This document shows positions 12,910 through 21,590 of a stretch of DNA of 64,000 nt, in pieces. The notes under the pieces are model-generated. The model did no database searches. It saw only the letters and a list, made by a program, of their open reading frames with translations, and was not told where the DNA came from. Position 1 is the first letter of the stretch, and the number at the start of each line of letters is the position of its first letter. Origin of the DNA: Pardosa pseudoannulata (taxonomy: Eukaryota; Arthropoda; Arachnida; Araneae; Lycosidae); contig CM063503.1 of assembly GCA_032207245.1 (NCBI GenBank), forward strand, positions 59,072,817 through 59,136,816. The letters are read 5' to 3'. Position numbers and translations under genes: made by a program.

Positions 12910-14235
12910 AGGGTTTTAATAATGCTAAATTGGGATTCGATTTTTTCCTTCTTGTGGAGTTTGTTTGGAGTTTTAATTTTCTTACTAGGTAGTTCATTTT
13001 TAAAATGCTCATGAATCTTAAAATTTACATGTTTAATTTTGTTGCTTAATTTTAGCACATTATGTATAGTATTTTCTTTTTTTTTTTAGTTCTTTATTAA
13101 TTTTAGGGTTTATTTCACAGCCTTTCAGAACATTTTCAAGAATGTTAATTTCTGGTTTTTAGATACTATTCAAACTATACATTTGCAAAATATTAGAAAT
13201 TTCTTTTTCACCACCGCTGTTTTCAATATATGTATTTTTTTCTTTTGGTATTTCTCATATACTTGTAACTTGCATGAATATGTTTACATATGTTGTTTTA
13301 AATTATTTGCACATGTATACTGAAACACATGAAAGCACCCTTTGTAAATTGGGCACTTCAATTTATATTGCATGATACAAGTTGGATGTTCAACAATGTA
13401 ATGATGCTTATGATCTAATTTTTTAGTTGATTTCACTTCACACTCATAATTATTTACTTTGGTTATCATATTAAGTATAACTGTATGACTTTTAACATAG
13501 CTCTAACTTATTTTAGCTATTCTATATGTATCAACATTTTTCATAAGTTTAATTAATATTTGAACCTTCCCCTTATTTTACTAGAGCGAGAATAGTTTTA
13601 TCTAATCTTTTTAACTTTTTTCTTTCTAGATAAAAATGCTTAAAAGTAAATGCATGTTAGTATTATTAGAAGCAAATTTAAAATATTCCCCAAACTCTTT
13701 GGTATCAACTGAACTGAATATTTTTGTTTACAGTATGTAAATAGATAAAATAGATGTTATCAATAATCAATAAAGCTTATCTTCATGAATGACATACATT
13801 CTTTGTCATTTTTCATATTTTTGAAAATTATGCATGTATTTTAACTTTCAAAAACATGCCCCATTTCTGCCTCATGTAAGAGTGTGATAGGACATATTTA
13901 TTACCAATGTAATTGTTATTTTAAAACAACACTTCTATAATTACTCTCATCTTAATTTTTTTTTTAAAATGGTAAAATATTTTAGTTTGTCACCCTGAAA
14001 CTTACAATGTTGTATTAGTAAAAAATAATTTGTAAAACATACTTTTTTTAACTGTCCCATTCATGTCTATTTCTATACGCTCCCTTAAATGCTTATGAAT
14101 CCAAATTTTGTGTCACTCGATGGACTTTCTAATCTCCGATTCAAAATTATGTTCACATAATTTTATGTTTTGTTAAAGAATCTTTCTTAATAAAAGGTTT
14201 TTTACAAATATTGCATCCATATGATGATTCCATTT
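12910..14235 (-). pseudogene. C2H2 zinc-finger gene relic inside the TIR element
   Basis: Minus strand. At 14233-14155 one finger is nearly intact: YGCNICKKPFIKKDSLTKH with C-x2-C, the hydrophobic positions and the first His, then a stop four codons later. At about 13470-13284 is a degenerate finger-like stretch (LKCPIYKGCFHVFQ and CANNLKQHM, second Cys of the first pair changed). From about 13248 to 12910 a lysine-rich open tail with a single internal stop contains IKHVNFKIHEHFKNE, which looks like a C-terminal region. Homologous finger DNA recurs at 17925-17975, past the nested hAT-like element. The parts are out of frame with each other, so this is a pseudogene or separate exons. I infer a captured host gene fragment; partner and target are unknown. 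Confidence 0.5.
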
Positions 14236-14447
14236 TTCATAAATATAACAAGGTTCGTACGGTGCTTAAAAGTGCTTAAAAACTGCTTAATTTCGAAAAG
14301 CGTTTTTAAGGCCTTAAAAAGTGCTTAAAGAGTGCTTAATTTTCCCCCAAAGTCCTTAATTTTTTTTTCTTGCCGACAGTTTTTATTTGAATATTTCGAA
14401 ATCGTTTATGAAAATCATAAAAGGTCGCTCGGGATTAATCGTTCAAT

Positions 14448-14699
14448 GTGAATGAAATCAGACACTGCAGCGCTCCTTTTTTCCTCATTTTCCTTTTTTC
14501 TAGAAATCTGTCCTTTATTCCTTATTTTACGACATTCCTCCTTTTTTTCGGCTATTCCCGCCTTTTATTCCTTTTTTCTTTGGGCCATTCACTCCTTTTA
14601 TTCGTTTTTTCCTTCTCAACATTTACGGAGTTATGTAATGGTGGAACGGATTATACACATCGTCTTTCCCATGTTTTGATAACATCTTTGTTTTTCTAA
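14448..14699. other. Pyrimidine-rich short-period repeat
   Basis: Degenerate repeats of CCTTTTTTCTTT, TTTATTCCTTTTTTC and related words make two overlapping Phe/Ser-rich ORFs. Similar CTCCTTTTTTCCC stretches occur at 16480 and 17640 in the same element. I read it as low-complexity DNA, not a gene. Confidence 0.6.
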
Positions 14700-15715
14700 C
14701 ATTTTGTTTCTGTGGCATATTCACCCCCCTCCCCCACGAAAAAAAGTCTTAGGCTATTTATTGGCGGTACAGGTGTTTGAAAGTTAGCAAATAACGATCA
14801 AAGTGTCAAAACCAAAGGGGGGACCCGAATTTTTCTATTGTAGTGTCGAGAAATCTGTTTAACCCGTTTCTGAACCAAAGAGGGGAAAAAAACCGTTACT
14901 CCGAGCCTGTGCGCATAAAAATGGACTTACATATCGAATATTAAATTCAGGGATGATTCTGATCCGAATGTTTTTTGTGGGTTTATTCTAAAAAAACAGA
15001 TTTCGGAAATTAAAATAAAAAAAAAGAAAGGAAGAAGCCATTTTTTTTTATCTCACATATGTATAAATTTTATTAATATCCTTTTTCTCTTTGCCGCGTC
15101 CACAATTTTTTTCTGACAAAGAGTAGGAAAGTGTTATCAGTCGATGCTCGCAACACGTGCTTCAAGGTCAAAAAGCCGTGTGACGCGGTATAAATGAAAC
15201 ATATAGAACTTGTGTGGTTCTAGGTATAAAAGTACAACTAAGCCGTAATTCTATGTTTTTGGTAAAAAACAACCGTTTTCGATTCCAGAAAATGCGCATT
15301 TTTTAATGGACCATTATAGTTAATAGTGCGATCATAATATGGGGTTCTTATACGGTAGAATTATGTTTTAACAACCTGCATACTTTCTTTATAGATATCT
15401 CCCGAACTCACGTGCATGTAGACCGATCGTAATACTGTTTTATATATCGGTATTCAGTTAATATCGCGGTAACAGTATTGAGATTTTAATCCCTCCTATA
15501 GTTAATTCAACTTATTGACTGAATTTTCTGCTATGGGCAGTGTCTGTGAGAAAATGACACTGTTGCAAATAACTTACGAAATTTTGGATATGCACGGAAG
15601 TTTATTGTTGAAAAATCCACACTTTTTTTTTTTTTTTTTTTGTTAAGTTTTGCGTGCGCATTGAAGTTGATGAAAAATCATAACTTTTAACGGCAATGAA
15701 GATAAAAATCAGTCC

Positions 15716-15885
15716 TATAGCTGAATCGGTATTACGCGGCCACGGGTTCGAATCCCGCTCTTTGTTCGTAGCCGTTCAGAATCGTAGTAATTAAGTAGTA
15801 TATTCCGATGTCTTTAGCCGTCGGGTAACATAAAAGAAAACTCTAGCGCTCTCAGACCAAACTAAATGGTTACAAATCTGTTAGT
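15716..15885 (+). mobile_element. SINE family A relic (tRNA-derived), plus orientation
   Basis: Contains the B-box GGGTTCGAATCCC, then TTCGTAGCCGTTCAGAATCG and a tail ending TCAGACCAAACTA, matching the better-preserved family A copy at 61351-61524. The A-box part is degenerate. This is an old copy, inside the hAT-like element. Confidence 0.65.
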
Positions 15886-16289
15886 CTAAAGTACAATTCG
15901 AACCCCCTGGCTCAGATACCGAAAAAAATCCCGTCCTATTCGATCATCGTCCCGAAATATTACTATTTAAAAAATTTTTATTTAATTGTCCAATTAAAAA
16001 AATAGCCTTATACCACCCCCCCCCGCCCCCACCCCCCCCCCCGCCCCCACCCCCCCTCCACCCCCTCCCCCAGCCCTGTTGCATATATTTAGATCATGAG
16101 TTTTTAGACATTGATTAAAATTAAATCTAATGATAATTATTGTATCTTTCAAAACTATTAAGGTATAGATTTTATTGCTATTTAAGAAATTCTGCAGTCA
16201 CAAAATTAAAAATTTGTTTATAGAAATGTCTTCTAAAAATTTGATATCTAAAATGCGCATTTATATAATTAATTTTTTTTTTAATTAGG

Positions 16290-17700
16290 ATATTTGAGAA
16301 ACTTCTGATTTGAATCTGTTTTTAACATTTTTTGATTAGGAGACTCGAGTGATTGTTTATATTAGTAAAAATTATTTAGCTTCTGGTATATTTCATACTT
16401 AGGTACTTATTTTTGCATTATGTAAATCAAATAAATATTTTTAAATTGTTTTTTAATTTCCGGTTTTCCTTCTTCATGTTCCTCCTTTTTTCCCGTCTAA
16501 CATTTAACATCTGGGTCTGCTACTTTTATTAAAAATTTTTTGAAATTGTCCATTTAAAAAAAAATTAGACTGTATTTTTTAAGCATTAATTATAAATCAA
16601 TCTAAGAAAAATTAATATAATTTTACAAACTAGTTAAAAACAAATGTTAATGTTACAAAATTTTTAAGTTTTGTTTAGAAGTGCATTTTAAAGCTTTTCT
16701 ATTTGAAATGACTTTTAAATTATTGGTGTACTGTTGAAATCCCTATTTTAACAAACCAGCTTATAACAAATGAAAATTTTGATCTTGTGATTTTCCTTTT
16801 GTTTGCATGCTAATTTATCCATAAATGGTGAATGTCCATTTTATACATTTATAGTGAATCTTAGGAATGAGGTAGAAGAATAATTTTTTTTCAGTCATTT
16901 ACTAATTTTTTTTTCTTTATTTTTTATGAAACTTTTTTGCAGTTATGAAAAGATTTAAATATATGTGTCTAGATTTAAAAACAAAGTGCATGAAATTAAT
17001 AACATCTTGTTCACCTACTCAAGGAAAGAAAATATTTTTCGTTGCATAAGACAAAGAAATTCTTTACACTATCTTGATACTGGCATCACGTCTACAGAAG
17101 ATTATAAGTTAATTGAGTGTTAAAATAGAAAGCAATAACTAGTTTTGCATTTGTCTGTATTTTTGGTCATTCGAATAGGTGATCCATCAGTTGTTTGGTT
17201 TTAGTCAATTAAGATCATTAAAGATAATATTTTTATAAATCTTATATGTAATCTTATGTAAATCTTATACAAGTTATAATTTTCTGAGATCTAACATTAA
17301 AGAGTAGAAAAGGTTTTTAAAGGTTCTTTAAGAACTTTTCTTCTAAGGTTTCTTCTAAAGTTAAGTCCAACAAACAATATGGTTCCTCAAAGTTTAATAT
17401 AATAAAGTTTAACTGTATAGGTGAATTTATTTATCTTTTTAACTAGGCAAATTGAAGAAGCATCTGATTTGAATCTGTTTTAAATTATTTTTTACTAGGA
17501 AACTTAAGTACTTGTTTATATTGATAAAAAGTTATTTAGATACTTTCATATTTCATATTTAGGCACTTGTTTTTGTATTAAGTAAATCAGAACATTAATT
17601 TTTAATAGTTATTCAACTACCTCTTTTTTTTTCATTTTTCTCCTTTTTTTTCCCTCTTTTTCCTCAAAATTTTGACTTCTGTGTCTGTGATTTCTCACTT
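16290..17700 (+). repeat. Internal direct duplication in the hAT-like element
   Basis: Segments at about 16290-16540 and 17440-17700 share order and words: TCTGATTTGAATCTGTTTT, a TTTGTTTATATT(A/G) stretch, TTTCATA(C/T)TTAGG(T/C)AC, and a T/C-rich tract followed by CT(G/T)(G/T)GTCTG. The offset is about 1.15 kb. They are diverged, so the duplication predates or is ancestral to this copy. Confidence 0.6.
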
Positions 17701-17837
17701 ATACTTTCTCCCTTTTGTTCATATTTTTATTGACCCTAATGTAATAACCATTATTTTATCTGATATGCTTCTGATAAGAGGTGCTTAAAAAGTTTGAATG
17801 GTGCTTAATTTTTTCCATTAAAAAAGTGTACGAACCA

Positions 17838-18100
17838 TGTAACATATAAACTTAGCGAAAAAGTCAACCAAAAAAAAAGCACGTGGTGGCGAATTACTAT
17901 GTAAATTCAGCAGTTAAGTGATCTTTTATAATAAAAAGTTTTTCATAAATGTTGCATCCATAGGATGGGCTTATTTTTCATGAAATAAAATATAAACTTA
18001 GCGAATAAGTCAACCACAAAAATGTACGTGGCGGCGTGCTATAAAAATGCGTGTTATTCCCTAGGCGACGGCACACTATATAAATTCAGCACTACAGTTG
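17838..18100 (-). pseudogene. Tandem zinc-finger unit, degenerate
   Basis: The motif ATATAAACTTAGCGAA(A/T)AAGTC recurs at 17847 and 17991, about 144 bp apart. Between them the minus strand reads YGCNIYEKLFIIKDHLT, a finger whose second Cys is lost, homologous to the finger left of the hAT-like element (14233). GT-rich spacers (CACGTGGTGGCG and TACGTGGCGGCG) also repeat. This looks like a tandem array of one finger plus spacer, no longer coding. Confidence 0.5.
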
Positions 18101-18117
18101 GCGAAATCTCTAGAAAG

Positions 18118-18180
18118 TGTGAATGGAGGGAAGCTGGTTTTGAAGTATAACCCTTCAAAACTAGCTTCCCTCCGTTCACA
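18118..18180. repeat. Hairpin next to the right TIR
   Basis: Arms 18118-18145 and 18153-18180 pair at 26 of 28 positions around a 7-nt loop. The arm core is GGAGGGAAGCTGGTTTTGAAG-like (GGAGGGAAGCT and AGCTTCCCTCC are exact complements). It directly abuts the right terminal repeat of the 7.3-kb element; no counterpart is seen at the left end. Confidence 0.9.
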
Positions 18181-18228
18181 GTGCGTATGCGTTGGAGTTT
18201 GGAGGATTGCTGGACACAGACGCTTCTG
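18181..18228 (-). repeat. Right terminal inverted repeat of the 7.3-kb element
   Basis: Read on the minus strand it starts CAGAAGCGTCTGTGTCCAGC and runs through CAATCCTCCAAACTCCAACG to CATACGCAC. It is followed directly by the TTTCGA target duplicate. Confidence 0.82.
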
Positions 18229-18234
18229 TTTCGA

Positions 18235-19694
18235 CGATCTTATGTTAGGAATAGGCTTAAATGACACTCTTCTACTTTTAGCTAACTTACAATCCTCACA
18301 ATTTATTTTAACAGGTTTAATTTTTGGTATGCCCCTCACTGAGTCGGTATTACTCGTTTGGCTGATATATTCAGTATTTATATGATTGTACCTATTAGGC
18401 CATAAAACTAAATTATCACTGCTTTCAGATGTTAGGATTTCAACTTTACTGTTATCGTCATAAACAGTTCTATTCTCTATTTTAGGATAGTGGGGTTTAC
18501 AGTAATATAATCTATTGACACGTTTAGCATAAAATAGTTTCTGACCTTTTTTATTAAAAACCCATATTTTCCCCTTGTTTCCTACAAATGAATGTCCAGC
18601 TTTTTCAATGCATGGCCCTGATATAAGATTACGACGTAATTTAGGAGAATACTTCATGTTGTTTAATCTTATTTGGTTAAGTTTACTACCGATACGAACA
18701 GTAAAATCAACTGTACCAATCCCCTCAATTGGGCTAGTTACATTTTCTATAGCAAGAGACATATTAATATTTTTTTGAGGTTTATAAGAAGAAAATATAT
18801 CTAAATTGTTACAAAAATGGTCAGAGGCTGCCGAATTAAATACCCATGAAAATTTGTCAAGAGTGGCTGATTGATTTACACAAGCTTCCGTTAACAATTC
18901 AGTTATGTTAGAGCTCGTATAATTACCTTTACTCTTACTTCTACTTTTAGAAAAATTAGATTTGACTTTGCAATTAGCAATTAAATGATCATACTTCTTA
19001 CATCTGAAACAAGGTCCAATTTCAGATCCCTTATTATAACTTAGATTTTTAGTTACAGGTACATTAAATTCATTATTTTTACGATTGATATTAAAAGCAA
19101 CATTTAAAGATTTATCAGAATCTATCTTACATTGTTGTAGGCGACTCTCTTCACATTGAAGTTCAGCAAGCACCGGGTCAAACTTAAAGTTTTTATCCGG
19201 CCATCTGTATATGGCTTGGATAATGCCTTGATATTCCATTGGAAGGTATCTGAGGAATTGAAAAGCTTGATATATATCTTGTAAGGGGTGTCCTAAGTCT
19301 GCTAATTGTTTCACGATGCGTCGTAGTCTTGCAACAAAAATGCTGATCGATTCTCTGGGGTGAATCCGAGTGTCGAAAAATTCGTCTAACAGGTTTACAA
19401 TCTTCGCTTGTGTAACAGGTTGAAAGTGATTCTTTAATATTTTCCAGGCTTCTTATCCACTCGATGTCGATGAAATTAAGGTTCTATAATCTCGACTCAC
19501 ATTCAGATATATAGTAGAGTAAGCTTGATCTCGTCTGAGCTCAAAATCATGCTTTCCCTTGTTGTTGCTTTCGGATCAAGTTCAGGGGTTTCGTTAATAA
19601 ACTTTCATGATCCCTTTTCTAATAATAACACCTTTACGTTATCAGCCCACGTAGAGTAATTCTCAGAATTCAGTGGCTCGATTAAACTCTCCAT
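18235..19694 (-). pseudogene. copia gag, protease and pre-integrase region (broken)
   Basis: Start chosen at the ATG at 19694 (MESLIEPLNSENYSTWADNV), a copia/UBN2-type gag opening. It runs through EAWKILKNHFQPV and SISIFVARLRRIVKQLADLG, then the zinc knuckle CFRCKKYDHLIANC (C-x2-C-x4-H-x4-C) at about 19010. The protease motif reads WVFNSAASDHFCNN where copia elements have DSGAS-H, so the catalytic Asp appears as Asn. The gag-pre-integrase motif LWPNRYNHIN has lost its first His; NCEDCKLAKSRR follows. Stops and frameshifts occur at 19600-19440. The frame ends at the TTTCGA target site and resumes at 10903. Confidence 0.88.
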
Positions 19695-19827
19695 AGCGTA
19701 CGTAAAAATAAAGCTATATTTTTCGGTGAGTGCAGGAATAGTTGCTTGATTAGGACTGTAACAGGCTCCCCATCGAGGCAGATATAAACTTGCTTAAAGT
19801 CCACTGTTCAGGTTAATGGGCTAAAAC

Positions 19828-19841
19828 TGGCCCATAACCAA
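19828..19841 (-). promoter_or_regulatory. copia primer-binding site, internal initiator-tRNA type
   Basis: Just downstream of the 5-prime LTR the minus strand reads TTGGTTATGGGCCAG. It resembles the complement of the anticodon arm of initiator tRNA-Met (GGGCCCATAACC with CAT anticodon), as in Drosophila copia, which primes from a half tRNA. One base of the GGGCCC run is missing. Confidence 0.7.
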
Positions 19842-20087
19842 TGTTAGCTTATTGAAAGCTATAATAGAATAATAGTTGAAGTAGAAGCATTTTGCCCTAT
19901 TAATCCTGAACAGTATTAAGACAAACGTTAGCATCATTTAAAACTACATTTATTAAACGTAAAAGTAAATTAAAATAAACATCGGCTAACTGCTGTACAC
20001 ACATAGCCATACAACTACGACCATACTGATTGACTGCTGTACACACATAGCCATACAACTACGACCATACTGATTGATACATGATAC
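19842..20087 (-). repeat. copia 5-prime LTR, cut by assembly gap
   Basis: Matches 7733-7923 of the other LTR, then shows a 44-bp tandem duplication (CTGTACACACATAGCCATAC... at 19993 and 20037) just before the N run. The expected remaining portion of the LTR is not found after the gap. Confidence 0.85.
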
Positions 20088-20187
20088 NNNNNNNNNNNNN
20101 NNNNNNNNNNNNNNNNNNNNNNNNNNNNNNNNNNNNNNNNNNNNNNNNNNNNNNNNNNNNNNNNNNNNNNNNNNNNNNNNNNNNNNN
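20088..20187. other. Assembly gap (100 N)
   Basis: A run of exactly 100 N, a scaffolding placeholder of unknown true size. Confidence 1.
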
Positions 20188-20797
20188 TAATTATTAAAAC
20201 TAGTGTTGCCACAGGAAACAAAATACATTATTCTACTATAATACACATATAGATTTTACATGTGTGTGCACTTGCTTTAGATAATATTAAATAAAAATAA
20301 ATTCCTGCAAAAGTATTGCTGTAAATGTTAATTGAACCAATTCTAAGGACTTATATTCCTTCTTACTAAGAATATGGTCCAAACTGTCAATTAATGGTAG
20401 TTTTTTGAAAGTTAATATATTATTTTTAAACTTAATTGAAAGAAGTTTTACACAGGTGTTTATTCTCAAATATATAAAGAGATTGAAGGAAAAAAAGTAC
20501 TCTATGGTTTTCAGTTTATGTTTAGTGACTTGTACTCTTTGTAAAATGTGTGTACAAAAGTCTTTTGTTTTTAAAGGGCCCGGTATCCTTTTAAAAGTAA
20601 TTTTATTTTTTATATTACGGGAATTTTTTTTTCCTTTTCAAAAGGAATTTACAAATTACTTTTTTGTTGCAGGTTTATGAGAAATTTTAAAATAGTAACC
20701 ATGAATTTAAAATTGATCCATAGGTTTTTTTTATCCAGGATTGAGAAATGACTATGCTTAACTCAAAATGTTTAAAGTTTTAATTTTGTTTAATCAC
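20188..20797. other. AT-rich DNA without recognised feature
   Basis: There is an open stretch of 91 codons on the plus strand (20405-20680), but its composition is Phe/Leu/Lys-rich as expected from AT-rich DNA, and no domain is recognisable. Confidence 0.5.
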
Positions 20798-20982
20798 TTA
20801 ACTCTTTCCCTGACGCAGGCCTAATAACACGCGGAGACAAATCCAACTTTTACCTGGTAACGGCATGTTTTCACGCTTGGAATTTTTTATTTTAAGGCAT
20901 CCATTTTAGCCATTTAATTGTTAAATTGCCTGCCAGTCCACGGTAGGATTTAAATACTCCCTGTCGCCAGGGAAAGAGTTAA
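20798..20982. mobile_element. TTAA-flanked MITE, piggyBac-like
   Basis: A 185-bp unit including TTAA at 20798-20801 and 20979-20982. Termini CTCTTTCCCTGACG and CGCCAGGGAAAGAG are inverted repeats with one mismatch. The unit is more GC-rich than its surroundings. Exact TTAA duplication and length fit a piggyBac-derived MITE. Confidence 0.88.
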
Positions 20983-21202
20983 TATAAATCTATACTGTTA
21001 TAAGGAAAAACTATACCAACTTTCATCAAATTCTTAATTAGTAGATACTGTACTTTGGTAAAACTGACATTTAATGATCCAGCATCAACGTAATTTCTTA
21101 CAGTAAATACAAAGTTAATAATTGCTAGTATATTTCTATTTACTTACACTAATATATTTTGATTAAAAGGATTCCCAACTGTTATAATTTACTAAGAGAC
21201 CT

Positions 21203-21590
21203 TTGGGGTCAAAGATTCTTTTAGCAAAAAAATTTCAGAAGAATTTTTGGACCAGTTATGAGAATGGAATATGGAGAATATGTTTCAACTTTGAACTACA
21301 TAAAAAATTTAGAGAAAATAATTTTGTTAAAGTAATCAAATATTCACAGTTTGGATATATATACAGATACACTGATAAAACCCAGTCAAGAATAGGAACT
21401 TTCATTAAGCCCAATGAAAGAAGAAAAAAGACGTAGCTCTGTATGAGAAGGCTCAGTAATGTAGAACATTGGCTGAGAAATAATGACGTCAAACATTGGA
21501 GGATTATAGCTATAAACAAATCAAGATTGAAAAAACTGATTGAAACAGACTTACCTGGATGGGCACTGGGTAAAGTACGTGAGAAGAAGT
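21203..21590 (+). pseudogene. Non-LTR retrotransposon reverse transcriptase, C-terminal tail
   Basis: Two adjoining frames read KVIKYSQFGYIYRY and FIKPNERRKKT, then RLSNVEHWLRNNDVKHWRI with INKSRLKKLIETDLPGW. This follows the C-terminal pattern of endonuclease/reverse transcriptase proteins of non-LTR elements (RLxWxGHxxR, GRRxxGRPxxRW, VExDLxxxxVxxWR, DRxxWxxLI). One frameshift or stop lies at about 21436. The catalytic RT domain is not present upstream. A matching but worse copy lies at 46288-46420 in the duplicated segment. I recognise the family by pattern only. Confidence 0.55.

Larger units (their letters stand above)
14251..17836. mobile_element. Non-autonomous hAT-like transposon
   Basis: Ends GGTTCGTAC (14252-14260) and GTACGAACC (17828-17836) are perfect inverted repeats. 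They are flanked by 8-bp near-duplicates ATATAACA (14243-14250) and ATGTAACA (17837-17844), one mismatch; an 8-bp duplication fits hAT. Just inside both ends, in the same orientation, are repeats of GTGCTTAAAAAGTGCTTAA. There is no transposase. The interior holds a SINE relic (15716-15885), C-rich tracts near 16014-16072 and an internal direct duplication (16290-16540 and 17440-17700). Removing the element restores a zinc-finger tandem unit. Confidence 0.6.
10910..18228. mobile_element. 7.3-kb TIR element with 6-bp target duplication, superfamily unassigned
   Basis: Inserted in the copia integrase. Target duplication TTTCGA is present at 10904-10909 and 18229-18234, and the copia sequence on each side joins seamlessly (minus strand RSSK|PPEL). 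Terminal inverted repeats of about 46 bp: left 10910-10955, right 18228-18181 read inverted; both contain GTCCAGCAATCCTCCAA and ACGCATACGCA. Next to the right TIR is a strong hairpin (18118-18180). No transposase is recognisable. The interior is AT-rich with C2H2 zinc-finger relics and a nested hAT-like element (14251-17836). A 6-bp duplication is unusual for cut-and-paste families; Dada-, IS3EU- or Polinton-like origins are possible but unsupported by coding sequence. Confidence 0.8.
7733..20087 (-). mobile_element. Ty1/copia LTR retrotransposon, interrupted by a 7.3-kb insertion
   Basis: Minus-strand copia element: 5-prime LTR on the right (19842 to the gap), gag-protease at 19694-18235, integrase-RT-RNase H at 10903-8427, polypurine tract at 8103-8118 and 3-prime LTR at 7733-8102. 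LTRs begin TGTTAG and end CTAACA. Over the roughly 190 bp alignable, the two LTRs differ at a dozen or so positions, so the insertion is not recent. A separate TIR element (10910-18228) sits inside its integrase with a 6-bp target duplication; removing it rejoins the frame exactly. The right end is damaged by the assembly gap, so the host target duplication cannot be checked. Confidence 0.9.

Noticed and set aside
10910..18228. Polinton/Maverick interpretation (6-bp target duplication)
   Set aside because: Too short, ends start CAG rather than AG(T), and no polymerase B, integrase or capsid genes were found.
18098..18385. Plus-strand ORF over the copia gag region and shadow ORFs over pol (10554-10745, 10852-11079, 18575-18778, 37550-38610)
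   Set aside because: Antisense shadows of retrotransposon coding sequence on the other strand.
20405..20680. 91-codon plus-strand ORF
   Set aside because: Phe/Leu/Lys/Ile-rich, no domain, no splice or start context; expected by chance in AT-rich DNA.
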